From Anthonomus grandis grandis (lineage: Eukaryota; Arthropoda; Insecta; Coleoptera; Curculionidae): a stretch of DNA of 64,000 bases. This document shows, one piece after another, positions 33,711 through 46,559 of this stretch; position 1 is the stretch's first letter; each line of letters begins with the position of its first letter. Location of the stretch: assembly GCF_022605725.1 (NCBI RefSeq), contig NC_065554.1:4917100-4981099 (forward strand), read 5' to 3'. Below the pieces are notes generated by a model. It was not told where the DNA came from. It ran no database searches and saw nothing but the letters and a program-made list of their open reading frames with translations. The position numbers and the translations under genes are program-made.

Positions 33711-36639
33711 GAGGGTGCTCCAGGACATACTTAAGGTGGTCATCAGGTGCTCAAATATACTTAGGTATTTAAGAATTGCTTTTTTAAGCACTTAAATTAG
33801 TCAATAGGGCTTAATTTCGAATATACAGGGTGGTTTTATTATTTTTGCATAAATAAAAAATCCCTGTAGCGCAGTCATTTGTTATTAATATTAAATAAAT
33901 ATTTTGGCACGCTCACAGAAATAAGTAAGCAAAAAATATAAATGAAGGGTTATGTATTTATTCTAACTTTATTTGCATTTAATTCCTACTATATTTTCTT
34001 TATATAAATACATGTAAAAATATGTCTTACATGCATACAAGTCATGTTTGCAATAAATTAAATTGTTAAAATACAAAAAAATGGTTCTTTAAAAAAATTA
34101 TTTTGTAGAACTTGAGCTTAATATTTTTTTACTCTTTAAGCATAATTAATTCACATAAAGTAATTATTAACCTAATAATTATGCATTAAATTTTTATTAT
34201 TTTACATTCGAAAAAGTAAATATTATTAAAATCTAATAAATATAATAAGCAATGCGGACACAATAGAAGTAAAAAAACATAAAAAAAATTTCAAAATGCA
34301 TTTCACCAGCATTTATACTTTTTTCGCACGTTTATATAAATATAAAATGGAACTTCTAACATATGTCTTAGAACTAACTTCAGCGCAATAGGTATTAATA
34401 CAGTCAAAATCTTTATAGAATAGTTTTTTATGTCTAGTCAACTTTTGCGCCCATAACTTCAGCCTTTTAAAGATAATCATAATTAGTCATGCCAGATATT
34501 AATTTAAGAATATAACACAAGTCTGAATTATTACGCCTTAACTTAAATAGGTCCAAAGAGCGAACTGACAAGACCGATCAGTGTAAACACTAACTAACGG
34601 AACCCTAAGCTTAAAAGAATTTAAAAGAATTCAATTTCCTAAGAATTTATTTGGGCCTTTCTCGATATTTTCAATATACGATTTATAAAATGAGACTCAA
34701 AATCGGAAATTACTTCAAGATTCCTAATTTTCGCTATCGATTGCACTATTCACAAATACTATGCAAACTATCTTGTAAAAATTGACAATGAACATTTCAA
34801 GCAATAGATAAAAATAATCTTAAACCGTCAGAAAATAATAAAAATTCACATTCACAAATAATCCTATATTATTAAAGATAGTTGTAAAAAGAAACGGATC
34901 CACATACAACTCCTGGGGAATACCAGATGGCACAAAGAAGCTGCTGAATAAGAATTTATTAGGCCATATACATTGCGATCGATCCAGTAAATAGTTCCTT
35001 AGCCAACAAATATTATTTGATCTAAAACCCAAAGCTTAGAGCTTTGCAAGTAGAAGTGCATGAATAACTCATTAAACAGATAATATTCATAACACATTAA
35101 GTTAGTAACAGCGGAACGACCTTTTTCAAAACTATGTTGATTGTTAATAAGTTTGGGCAAGGTTGACTGTATACAAACTTTCCGATAATAAGTGACATAA
35201 CTAGTATAAACAGACTGAATTATTGGCGTAATATACGAATCCTTCCAAAAAGAAGGAAATACGCACGACTTTAAAAATAGATTAAATTAAGTGGAAATAG
35301 GCATCGACAGAGTACATACGCATTAACGAAGTAGCAAGCTGGGTATGCCATCTGGTCCCGCAGAAGTCTTGCGCTGGAAGCTGACAATCTCGTCAAAAAC
35401 CTCTTTTAAAGATAACTCTTAAAATTTGATATCTAATTGATCTACAAGCCCTGTCAGGTAATATTTAGGTATTTGAAATACTTTATCAGAATATACATTG
35501 GACACATGTTTGGTAAAAATTAAACTAACTGTATCTTCACCCTCATCACTCTTTTCATCATGCAAAAACATATGTTTAGGAAAAGGATTTGACTTTTTAC
35601 TATTGCTTACATATTTCCAGAATAACCTAGCCTCTAACAATAGATTATTTAAATTATTCTCGGTACCAAAAATATAGTCGCGTTAAGACTGTCCACTCAA
35701 CATACTGCATGACTGTCGAAGCCCAGAAAAAACCAAGTAATCACTTTGTAATTGAGACTACGTAAATTTTGTATGAGCAATTTTTTACGTAAAACTAAGC
35801 TTTTTAACTCTCTTGAAAAACTATAAAAGAAAGCTAATTGTTAACCTAACCTAGCTAAATTTTTTGTTAGTTGTAATTTGATATGTGTAGATGTGGGTCT
35901 ATGTAAATTTTTTGTTATCATATTTTATAAGCGTTATTTTTGTATATTTTTAATTTATTTCTAATAATTAAATATATGTTTAATGAGATCGTGACACGGA
36001 GTTTTTACTTTTGTTTTAATGTTTGTTTTTGGAGAAAAAATAATTGATATGTTTCTATTCACAATAAGACGCTAATTAATTATGACAATAATTTAATTAT
36101 GTTAAATTGTCAGAAATGGGTAAGACAATAATAATATATATAACCTTAAATACAATTAATTGGAATAATTAAAATATAGTAAAATAAGAGCAAAAAATAA
36201 TGGCAATTTAAATCCTTTAAATTTTTTTGTGGCAGATAATTTTTTCACTTTATTTTGTTTATAATCAATTGTAATTTCACATGCCGTTTAAGCAAATACT
36301 AAAATCAAATCTACAGGGTCATTTTTTTACAAGGGCAACAAACATTTAAATATTCTTCTTCGACACTGAAATTGAATTTTTGTAGATACGCTTTTTTGTA
36401 AAAGTTGTAAAAAGTTTTAGTTGTTCTTGTGTATTATTCCAGCCAAATTAAAAAAAAACTATTAAAAAAGCTACATGAGCCTTTTTTTAAAGCGAAAATA
36501 ACAAAACCACATGGTATATTCGTATTAAAGTTGTATTGTCCAACTTAATCAAAAGTGCTTAGTCCAGCACTTAATTTATGAATACCTAGATATCCGCTAT
36601 TACCACTTTAAGTATGGACAGTCGTCTTAAAACACCCCG
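33711..36639. mobile_element. 2.9-kb TIR element, transposase not recognisable
   Basis: The left arm from 33711 (GAGGGTGCTCC, after TA) and the right arm ending at 36639 (ACACCCCG, before TA) align as inverted repeats over roughly 160 bp. Shared landmarks are CATACTTAARGTGGT, TAGGTATT, AAGCACTT and GGTGGTTTT. CAGGG-type ends and TA flanks point to the Tc1/mariner superfamily. The interior is AT-rich and holds a LINE relic (34430-35700); no DDE gene is readable. Confidence 0.6.
34430..35700 (-). pseudogene. LINE ORF2 relic nested in the TIR element
   Basis: Minus strand from about 35640: EARLFWKYVSNSKKSNPFPK, then SDEGEDTVSLIFTKHVSNVY, the linker between endonuclease and RT. Further on are LGFRSNNICWLRNYLLDRSQ (about 35040-34970) and VPSGIPQELYVDPFLFTTIF, an eroded GVPQGS..GPLLF block. 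LEVISDFESHFINRILKISR and NNSDLCYILKLISG near 34540 belong to the thumb and C-terminal domain. The FADD box falls in a damaged stretch. The frame is multiply broken. Confidence 0.75.
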
Positions 36640-36679
36640 TATTTTAAGTTTTTGTATACCTATATTTGTGTTATTGATG

Positions 36680-36990
36680 ATCCATAATTGTGACCCATTT
36701 AGTAATCAGTAAATTAATTAACAGCGCTAAAGCCATTAAAACGTCCCCAACATTTTTACGCCCTTTGTCTCGTTTGGCCCGTGATGGCAGGGCACACACA
36801 AATTGAAATCGCCATTAGTGTCCCTGTCCACTCGGCGTCTGCTGATGCCTTAATTAGGATGGGTCGCCATATAAAACCTGTTCGGCTCTTTAATGCGTCT
36901 AAAATTGATTGAATTAACACTGGAGAATATGTCCATGCTGGACCTCAAAAACCCAAATTTAATTGATGCTCCCTGTTAATTTTCAAATGA
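36680..36990. other. GC-richer non-coding block with homeodomain-type TAAT cores
   Basis: High-complexity sequence with several TTAATTA/AATTGA words and no open frame or repeat structure, in sharp contrast to its A/T-rich flanks. Candidate conserved non-coding element; composition is the only evidence. Confidence 0.35.
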
Positions 36991-36999
36991 GCGTAATAT

Positions 37000-39900
37000 T
37001 TAGGTTTTCCCTATATCAATGTACCGAGATTATTAAGGGACTGGTTAAAAGGGGTCTTAATTACCTTTTTGACCGATAATTTTATGAACTCAGTTAAATT
37101 TTTGATTTATTGTTTAATTTAGATGGTAAATAACATTAAGATTCGGGTAAATTAATTTCTGCTTTTTTTCATTTCTGATAAAGTAAACATCTTCTCTGCA
37201 AGCATTAAAATATAATTTCTTAAAAAATGCATAACCTCTCATTAAACCGTTTACAAACTTGTTTTATGAGTGGCTACTTCTTATGTCCGAAACGGTAACG
37301 TCGGGAACACGTTTGCTAAGAGGAGCAACTTATTAAGGATTAACGGTACCGGCCAATTTCAGTATTTCATATTACTTTTTTATCAGTGTAAGACTCTCTT
37401 CACTTTCAATAAGAACAAGGGACAAATAAAAATAAGGCAATTATTAACATCAAAGAATTATTTTCCCAACATCTTTAAGCAATGGGAATAAGGGAATACT
37501 TGTTCGGAAAATTTATACGTTTGTCTGGATATAAATTATTTTTGTACGCTCACTAAATTTTAAGTTAAATTTATTTTGGACGTGCGGGCAATAAAGTGCC
37601 AGTAAATAAATTTTATTCTCTATATTAAATGGAGAGGGATCAATTGAAAGTGCACAGAGTAATATCGATTTAACCAAATATTAAAATTTGGATTTTAAGG
37701 AAATAGTGTGAATATAAGGAATATACCGGATCTTCGAAAGAATACATCTTTTTTTAAAGTAATATATGAAGTAATTATTTCTTTTTAATTATCCTTTTAT
37801 TTCATTTTAACCTCAAATAAATAAATACGTATGGTTATTGGTCTGTGGCAAAGACACCGCTATATTGTTTTATTTATTTTTTATATTCTTACAAATACTT
37901 TGAAAACATAACTACATGTATAGAGTGTTCACTGGCAAAAGAAAAAAAATTCTCATTAAGACACCTATACAAATTAATCAAAAAGAAAAATACAATAATT
38001 ACTCACATTTATCACAATTATAATTATTGTACATATATGATGTCCCACAATAAACCATTTCACTAAAAGTAGGCATTGGAGATTTTTTTTATTCAAAATA
38101 ACCCAAACAAATTAATAAAGTAAATTTTACTTCGACAAAAGTAACACTATTGATACCCTTTATATTTTAAGATATGATTTAACTTTTTTAGACGTATTAG
38201 TTAAATAAGTTATTTAAATTTAATAATTTATTTACGTCATACTATCTAACGAATATTTAGTAAAAGATTTATTATATGAGGAGAGTAATGATAGTCTTTA
38301 AAAATTATTTAGTATAAATGATCCTAATCAATAAAAATTAAACAGTTTTTGGACTATAATTATCAAAAGTTTTTTTCAATTCTACCCTCTCTTATATCTT
38401 GTGAGCTATATGTTCAAAATGGCATAAGATTACGAAAATAAATAAAAGTATTATCAAAATCAACTTTAACATTTTTCAGTTTTTTTGAATATAAAAAATC
38501 ATATTTCACCAATAAATACTACTACAATAAAACTTAAATTCAAAATAACTTTATGGCATAGCAATTAAACTATACATATATCTATATTACGGAACGACCG
38601 CGCAATGCATTAAATAATAAAAAATTACAGAGTTAGAATGGGAAAACGCAAATCATGGCCCTTTTATTTTTCGTGCGCCATTATGTTACGTTCGATTTGC
38701 AAATCGAGATGATAAATTTGGCACATTTTTGCTAAAAAATTGAAATGTAGTGCTGCAGATTTCAGACATTAATTTGCCTATTGAGGGCATAATACATTTT
38801 TTTTCAGTGTAAAAAATATGAAATAAAACATGAAAAATATAATATACGTAAAGATCAAATATTATAGTGATAACTAAAATATTGCAGTATATATTTGTTT
38901 ACTTTGAACTTTACCATAAATTTTTGCCATGCAATAAAATCAGTAATGCAATGATTGAAAATTTACAAAGTAAATATTTACTCATCATTTAAAAAATAAA
39001 ATCAATAAAATATATTTAAGAAACAAAAAAATACGTATCTCGTTAGTAATGTTTATTTTTAAAATGCGTTTATATTTACAGTTAACAAAAATATTAGGTC
39101 CATTGCTTATCGTAAAACAAGAAATTCGATACGGATCGTTACAGGTTTAAAACATACACAATAGAGGCAGTCATGATGATCTTCCAAAATCGATATGTAT
39201 TTATAGACTTATCTAGAGTCATCTAGTTATTTAAAAAAATATAATAGCTAGTATCGTAGGGTAATATCCTGGTATACTACGGAATTCTTCATTGTGTTTA
39301 TATTAGTAAACATTATCCATTAAATAACACTACTATGTTTTAGCGTAATTTACTGACATTAAAAGAAAGCTTTGTTTTTCGAAAACGATTTTGCTGAAGC
39401 AATTTGCTCAGTAACTTATATTCTTTTAAGAATTAATTATCTCTTAAAAGCGATTTTAACATATTACTCCCTAAGTGCCGCCCCTCTCAAAGTTCTGGAG
39501 ATAGACAAGTTCAAAGTGCAAACTTTAGTCTCAGTGCTGCTGCAAATTTTTATATGCAATGCATTTTTGGTCCTTGGGCTTTCTTAATATAAAAGAACTA
39601 CTGAATAAATATATAATAATTTAGAATTTTAGTAGAAAAAGTAGAAAAGTTGTGGTATATATAAGTAATTTTTTTTTTGGTGAATTTTATCCATATTTAC
39701 TTATATTTTATTTTATTATTTCAAAGGTGATTAATATCTTAATAAAATTTACTTGTATCTTAATGCAAGAGTTTGATTCAGACGTATTTAAATTATGCAA
39801 AAATTAAAGAAAATACTGTCGTAAATTCCTAATTACATGGTGAACTAATTGTAACTAGAAGAGATAATTCTTCATTAAATTTGGTATTTCAACTAATAGA

Positions 39901-41800
39901 AAATTATCGAACTACTAGCAGAATATTATTAGAATTTTAAACTAAATGATCATATAGTAAACATTTTGACGAGTTATTTATTAGTCAGAAAGGTCTATAT
40001 CATTTTTAAATAGCAAAATTTGGGTTCGTAAAATAGAATATCAGGGTAAATGTGTACTTTTAAAATTGCAGTTTTTGTTATAAGATAAAAGAATCGATAA
40101 AAGACTAAATATTGGATTAAAAATTAAATATAGATATATAAATTATATTTTTACTATTTATCTTCCTCTCTAAAATATTAAGAATAATTTCTTTAAAATG
40201 AAATATAAAAAAACTTAACATTACTTACTTAGGCTCGATAAATATTTACTAATTAGTCATAATTAATTAAATATAGTTACTTTTCTGTATAATAAGGTGC
40301 CTTGTGTAATACTGAAAATAACATTATACAATGTATTTACTTACTATAATTTATTATTGACCTGGGTATAGATCTGATATATGTAATCTCCTTTGAACAT
40401 TCAGCATCATTTACAGAAATTACACATACAGAAATTGTAAGGAGATTGTATCGAAGATAAACTCTAGCCTATATATTTTATCATTCTTATTTTAGTAAAT
40501 TTCAGAATTAAGCGACTTGCAATATGCTATTTAATTTAAAGTTGCGCCTGAATTAATAAAAATAAAACTATTTAAAGTTATTTTATAATTTGAACCTTAC
40601 TTGTTGGAGGTGAGCATTATGCGAAAATATAGAGTCTGTCAAATAATAATCCTAAAAACAGAAAATAATTCTTATTCAGATTTGTTATTCAAATAGTCAA
40701 CTGATCCTATTAAGTTATGCCTTACGCATTGATGTAAGTATTTCACAATAATTAAGAAGATTACTCTATTCAAAATACTGAAACTTGCGCTACTTAATAC
40801 TCTGTTTACTTTCTGATAGAACGTAAAACTACGAAATAAACCTTTGTAAATAAATCACCTACTTCATCATTAATTAGTAGAAATAATTAAAAAAAAATGG
40901 ATTGGAAGACCCTTGCATTCTTAAACTCAATTATCTAGCAGTGATCTTTATAACAGAAAACAATTAGGTAAAAATAAAGTCTGTATCCTTCAGTTTTTTT
41001 TCTCAGCTAAGCAAACTAATTTAAATCACGGATACATGGAAGACACGGATTGGCTCCCAAAGAGACTTTTATTTTATTTATGCTTTTATTTCAAAAAGCA
41101 TAAAATCCTACTTATTCTCAAACCACCCAGAAGCAGAAAGAAGTTAAAAAAATATAAATAATCCAAGTTTAAAATATGTCATGTTTGATTACTGTTTGAA
41201 AAGTGATTGATACAATTTTTAGATCTTAATTTAATTGTGATCCAGTGCATTAATGTACAAGGATTTGTAAACAGATATACCCTTTAGAATGGTGATTTTT
41301 TGTAAATAACATATCACCCACATTAATTGAGTTATAATAATGAATGATGTTTAAATAATAATAAGAAGTACTCCTATTATTAAAGAAGATTATGCTTTGG
41401 CTGATATTGCTTTAAATTCTGTTTAATATTTCTCGATAATATTTTTAAGGACTAGAGCATCTTAAATTTGAAACATTAATAAATCACATTTTTTAAACTT
41501 GTTAAATTATGACATATAAATCTTAATTTATTAATCAATTAAACTTTTACCATTATATATTTTTTTTCGATAAGCTGACCTTTACAGCTAATGATCTAGT
41601 TAATTACCAAATTTACATTACTGGGCATCCGAGAATCCCTATTTTCTGAATTCTTGCAAAAGGCAGTAGTACTTCTAAGAAGTAAATGTTTAAATACGAA
41701 TTAGGTAAATAGGATTAATTGGATACTATGTTTTTGATAAAAAAATGAATCAGCATAGTTATTTGAAATTGAAATACATTTTTTCTGATACTATCCAATT
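37000..41800. other. Long AT-rich stretch without genes
   Basis: Frames at 37270-37491, 37845-38066 and 39372-39587 have no motif and no splice or promoter support. The segment 38590-38770 is of higher complexity and could be conserved intronic DNA. No transposon ends were recognised. Confidence 0.4.
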
Positions 41801-41835
41801 TATGAATAGATAGATCTTAATAGATCACTAAATTG

Positions 41836-42049
41836 AGTGATATGGACCGATTTCTTAGTCGCCAAGGAGTTTGGATCTCACAATAATGGATTTTACTTGA
41901 GGGGCTACATTAACCAGATAGTGAATGCAACTTATTTGCACTCTAATATGGATAGCTTTAAAAACAGAGTTTCACAAAACAGAGCGGTTCAAAGTATCCG
42001 AATGCAAGGGATCAAAACTGCTTATGAAAGATTCAATAAAAGGATTTAG
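41836..42049 (+). pseudogene. C-terminal mariner transposase fragment
   Basis: In one frame GPIS.SPRSLDLTIMDF matches the RSPDLTPLDF block with the third catalytic Asp. After a one-base shift the other frame continues YLRGYINQIVNATYLHSNMD, then SFKNRVSQ and AYERFNKRI, matching FFLWGY(I/V)K..VY and the C-terminal helices. About 70 codons of a DD41D-group transposase survive. No TIRs are visible. Confidence 0.65.
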
Positions 42050-42742
42050 TAATGCGAGAAGGTTGGTAAATTTACTTTGGAATATTTTTTGTCTTAATGC
42101 TGATAACCTGTCTTTTATCATCTACATAAAATTTGTTTAACAAAAATTTGTAATATTATTTAATATCTATTAAATTCTTTTAATTATGAATTATGCAAGG
42201 GTTTTATTTTAGAGTGTAATCATGTACACACATAAAAAATAAACACATAAATAGATTTAGAAAAATAGTTTATATATTTTTATAAATTATAAACCACTGA
42301 GGCTTTTGGTTATTTCACCATAAACAGGAGTATAAATGAAAAATTTTTTTTACGTAAACCCATAAATAAAACAGTTTTGCCTCTTCAGGAGTCAACCCGT
42401 AAATAATATTGTAATGTATTTATCATAAGTCACTCACAAATAGAAATCTAAGCATGTTTCCATAATTACTTTTTTAAATAAGTTTGAATTTAATTTTCTT
42501 ATCCCTTGAAAATAATAAGGGATTAAAATTATTAAATGCAGTTTTCCTTTTTTACATATTTAAATAAAAATTAAGGTAGGTTAGGTATATAACGCTAGGT
42601 ATAATAAAAATTTTTTGTTAAAATGAATTCTTAAAACAAGCTGAAGTAAATAATGAAAATCAATAGTAAGGGCTTAAGTTCATATTTCGTGTAACAATAG
42701 AAGTTAATATTTTTTTATTTTGTTTAAAAATTACGTAATATA

Positions 42743-45235
42743 CAGGGTGATTCATTAATATTGCACGAAAATGAAATGCCGGTTTTTTTGGGTTAAATTA
42801 TGACGAAAAGTTCCTATAAACATATGTCCGAAAGTGCTTCGTTTCCGAGATACAGGGTGTTCAAATTTTCTTAAAAAATCGATTTTTTATTAATATCTAA
42901 GAAATGCCTTTGCTGTTTGCAATGTCATTCACACCATTTCTGGATATCTTAATGATGTATCTTTTTGACATATGACAGTTGATTTGTTATTCCAGGGACG
43001 TGCCCACGGGGTAAGCGGGTTAGGTTTTTCGTACAAAAAATAGCACCTAGTAGATTTTTTGAACCTCCTGTACATTTTTTGGATGACGCAACTAAAGATG
43101 GAATTGTTTCAACTCTTGGGTGTTTTTCGTATCTCCCTCCGTTTTCGATAAAAAAATTAAGAATTGCTTTTTTGCATCCCTCTGTAAAAATACAAGTAAA
43201 TGCTTTTAAATCACGCGAAAGCAAAGAAATAATTTTCTTCCTAAAATGTAATACTTACCTATTCATAGTGTCGAATATCAAGTACAGCATTAACAACTGC
43301 TGATCTAAAAAATACTGCGGAATGTTGAAATTGTAAATACGTATTAAACAAAATTTAGTAAATACTATTATCGTTTTAGTTTTTGTCGCATTCTTTTCGT
43401 TGCTTTGAAAATGCAATAAATAAAATACCAGTTCATTTAACATTACTAGGTGTGGCTCAGTGATAAGGTGTTGTTTTTTTCCTGTCAAGTAGACAATTTC
43501 CTCATTTTTGTCTAAAATGGAGTACACTTATAGTAAAATGTGCGATATGCACTTTGTGTATAGTTTTGCTAATGATAATTCACAAGCAGCGAGGCGTATT
43601 TACGCGGACAAATACCCTAACCGAGTACTTCCTCATAGTCAAATGTTTACTCGCCTCCATCAACGTCTCAGAGAAAGTGGAAGTTTTAAAAAACTTACAG
43701 TCGACAATGGACGACCCCGCACAGTTGCAACCGCAGAAGCTGAAGAAGCAGTGCTCCACGAAATCGAGGATAATCCTTTAACGAGTACAAGACAGATTGC
43801 TGCCACTTTAAACATTAGTCAGCCAACAGTGTTTAGAATACTGAAAAATCAGCTTTTGTACCCGTATCACATCCAGCGGGTACAAGCACTTTTGCCAGAC
43901 AACTATCCTCATAGAGTGGCTTTCTGTCGATGGTTACAACAAAACATTGTAGAAAATCCTCCTTTTTTATCAAAAATACTTTTCACGGACGAAGCTAATT
44001 TCTCCAGGAATTCGATAATGAATTTCCATAATAATCACATTTGGGCAGATGAAAATCCACATGGAATAAGTGAAAGTCGCCATCAACACCAATTTTCACT
44101 AAATGTTTGGGTTGGAATCATTGAAGACCACTTAATTGGTCCTTTCTTTTTGCAACAAAGGTTAAGTGGAGAAGTGTATCGGCGTTTTCTTCAAGAGGAG
44201 TTGCCAACACTATTAGAAAACGTCCCGCTTGACTTAAGGTACCAAATGTTTTTCATGCATGATGGCGCTCCGGCGCATTTCAGCTTAATTGCTCGACAGT
44301 ATTTAGATAGAGTATATCCCAATCGTTGGATAGGTCGTGGAGGTATACAACCCTGGCCTGCGCGATCTCCCGATCTAAATCCAATAGACTTTTTCCTCTG
44401 GGGCCACCTCAAGCAATTAGTTTATACCACCCCCATCGAAAATGTTGAAGAATTAAGAAATCGTATTATTGCAAATTGCGATATTATTCGAAACACGCCA
44501 GGGATCTTTGAACGTGTTCGCCAGTCAATGCGTCGCAGGACAGACGCATACATTGCAGTTGGAGGAACTCATTTTGAACAACTCTTATAGCGTACGTTTC
44601 TTAGTCCATAGCTTTTCATTACCTTTATCAATTTACTAATGTTTATTCTAAGAATTTAATTAATGTACCTAAGTTTAATTAAAACTATTTTTCAACAGGT
44701 AGTACAGTTAATGTCATGTCAAAATTCCAAATTACCGTATTTACTATTCTTCACCCTGTAAATCGATAAGTAGGCATTTTATTATGTTTATTCAAGTTTT
44801 TTCAAACGTTAGCATTAAACTAATTTTTTTATCGAAAACGGAGGGAGATACGAAAAACACCCAAGAGTTGAAACAATTCCATCTTTAGTTGCGTCATCCA
44901 AAAAATGTACAGGAGGTTCAAAAAATCTACTAGGTGCTATTTTTTGTACAAAAAACCTAACCCGCTTACCCCGTGGGCACGTCCCTGGAATAACAAATCA
45001 ACTGTCATATGTCAAAAAGATACATCATTAAGATATTCAGAAATGGTGTGAATGACATTGCAAACAGCAAAGGCATTTCTTAGATATTAATAAAAAATCG
45101 ATTTTTTAAGAAAATTTGAACACCCTGTATCTCGGAAACGAAGCACTTTCGGACATATGTTTATAGGAACTTTTCGTCATAATTTAACCCAAAAAAACCG
45201 GCATTTCATTTTCGTGCAATATTAATAAATCACCC
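42743..45235 (+). mobile_element. DD41D mariner with intact transposase and 415-bp TIRs
   Basis: The left end is CAGGGTGATTC at 42743, after TA. The left TIR runs to 43159 and the right from 44821 to 45235, nearly identical by eye. As in the 24-kb mariner, a second CAGGGTG terminus lies inside: at 42853 on the left and ending at 45127 on the right. This makes an outer shell of 110 bp. The right end lacks its final TG and is joined head-to-head to another shell arm. TIR identity and the open transposase make this the youngest DNA transposon in the window. Confidence 0.9.
43517..44590 (+). CDS. DD41D Tc1/mariner transposase, full length
   Basis: The ATG at 43517 (context AAAATGG) gives 357 residues and is preferred to the in-frame TTG three codons upstream. 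N-terminal HTH (DUF4817-like): MHFVYSFANDNSQAARRIYA, then PHSQMFTRLHQRLRESGSF. Second HTH: TSTRQIAATLNISQPTVFRI. DDE core: ILFTDEANFSR with Asp158, VWVGIIEDHLIGPFFL, MHDGAPAHF with Asp249, RWIGRGGIQPWPARSPDLNP and IDFFLWGH with Asp291. Forty-one residues separate the last two Asp (DD41D). It ends GGTHFEQLL. All three catalytic Asp are present and there is no frameshift, so the enzyme could be active. It cuts and pastes elements with matching TIRs in the nucleus. Confidence 0.93.
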   Translation: MEYTYSKMCDMHFVYSFANDNSQAARRIYADKYPNRVLPHSQMFTRLHQRLRESGSFKKLTVDNGRPRTVATAEAEEAVLHEIEDNPLTSTRQIAATLNISQPTVFRILKNQLLYPYHIQRVQALLPDNYPHRVAFCRWLQQNIVENPPFLSKILFTDEANFSRNSIMNFHNNHIWADENPHGISESRHQHQFSLNVWVGIIEDHLIGPFFLQQRLSGEVYRRFLQEELPTLLENVPLDLRYQMFFMHDGAPAHFSLIARQYLDRVYPNRWIGRGGIQPWPARSPDLNPIDFFLWGHLKQLVYTTPIENVEELRNRIIANCDIIRNTPGIFERVRQSMRRRTDAYIAVGGTHFEQLL

Positions 45236-45312
45236 GGGTGATTCATTAATATTGCACGAAAATGAAATGCCGGTTTTTTTGGGTTAAATTATGACGAAAA
45301 GTTCCTATAAAA
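45236..45312 (+). repeat. Third, partial TIR shell joined head-to-head
   Basis: Directly after the right TIR, the sequence GGGTGATTCATTAATATTGC and onward repeats the left shell (42745 on) for about 77 bp. It stops before the inner terminus, then reads ACACCCTCTAGTA. The joint is the palindrome CACCCGGGTG (45231-45240). The ACACCCTCTA that follows looks like a degraded right terminus. Confidence 0.85.
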
Positions 45313-45319
45313 CACCCTC

Positions 45320-46220
45320 TAGTAACTAAAAATCTATATGCATTCACATAGAAATATAATTGTCTAGTTAATGTAAATGTCCTGTTTCAATTTTGCGCCT
45401 ATACGACGCATTAAATTGTTCTATTGTATTCATCCGAATTTACGTCAATCTTACAACCTGTCACGATGCAGGAAACATTAGCACAATTAAGCCTGTCATT
45501 TAACAAGATATCCTAATAACGCCTGGTTAAGGATTATTTTAAAAACTTGCAAGCTTGCTCATGAAAATTTTTTTCCATAATTTTCATTTGGTATTATATT
45601 TTTAGTAGTTTATAAAACGTTCAACACGTAATAAGAGCGGATTTTAATAAACCCTTAGAAAACTTAAGCTTATGTTACCCTCTCGACTTAACTGAATGTG
45701 CATAGATCAAAATCCTTCCCGCATAAGTGTATTAATTGTTAAAAAATAAACTGTTGGTACTTATACTGGCGTCCATTTTAATACCGGGTTGTCTGAAGTG
45801 GAGTTCAATCGACGAGAACGGTCGGTAGTTAATAGTTTAGTAATGGCGAGGGCTGTTTTGTTTTTGCTTTCAAGACTATGGCCTAACTTTGCGAGCTACG
45901 ATCTCAATGGGGTATGCATTGGGGTTAAATTTAATCCAAAATGAAGGCTATTGTTTAGAAGTAAGCCACGTGTTATAAAAATAATAAGAAAAAGGTTAAA
46001 TATTTATATTAAAACACATTTTTAAGATCTTTAAAGATTTTGAACTTTTAGGTTTTATGTTTTAATACTGGTGAGATTTAACCTATTTTATGTATTAAAT
46101 CTATTTAATATATTAACTTATCTGTCACCCATAGCTTAAAATTATATTATTATTAGCATAACCGTATTATCTTCAGAGATACCAAAAACCTTTATGTAGT
46201 GCATAAACTGTGTAGATTTA
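45320..46220. other. Non-coding stretch
   Basis: Moderately complex sequence at 45370-45560 and 45680-45960 with no frame or repeat. Nothing else is supported. Confidence 0.4.
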
Positions 46221-46221
46221 A

Positions 46222-46252
46222 TATTAATAATAATAATAATAATAATAATTTA
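46222..46252. repeat. (AAT)n microsatellite
   Basis: About ten uninterrupted ATA/AAT units. Confidence 0.9.
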
Positions 46253-46559
46253 TTACTAACCAAATCATATACAATGACAAACGAACGCCCTAAAAAGAAA
46301 ATGCTAAATATACTATGTTTTAACTAATATAGTAATAAGCATTTTTAAATAAAATAAATAAACATTAAAATTACAAAATACTAATTTAAAAACATTAAAA
46401 GTATTAAAATTTGGAATAAATTGAATATTTTATAGTAGCAAGTTCTCACCACTCTGAAATATGCCCATTTTTTATAGAAGGCAGAATAATGTAGGGAAAA
46501 AATAAAAAAAGAAGAAAATTTCCTAAATTTTAATTTTAATTTTTCGCAACAAATAAATC

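Noticed and set aside
39372..39587. 71-codon frame with hydrophobic segments
   Set aside because: Hydrophobic codons arise from T-rich DNA; no initiation context or homologue recognised.
42949..43303. Overlapping small frames in the left TIR of the intact mariner
   Set aside because: They fall in TIR sequence, are mirrored in the right TIR and have no domain.
46222..46252. Short tandem array as CRISPR-like
   Set aside because: Plain trinucleotide microsatellite with no spacers; no CRISPR or cas features exist in this eukaryotic window.
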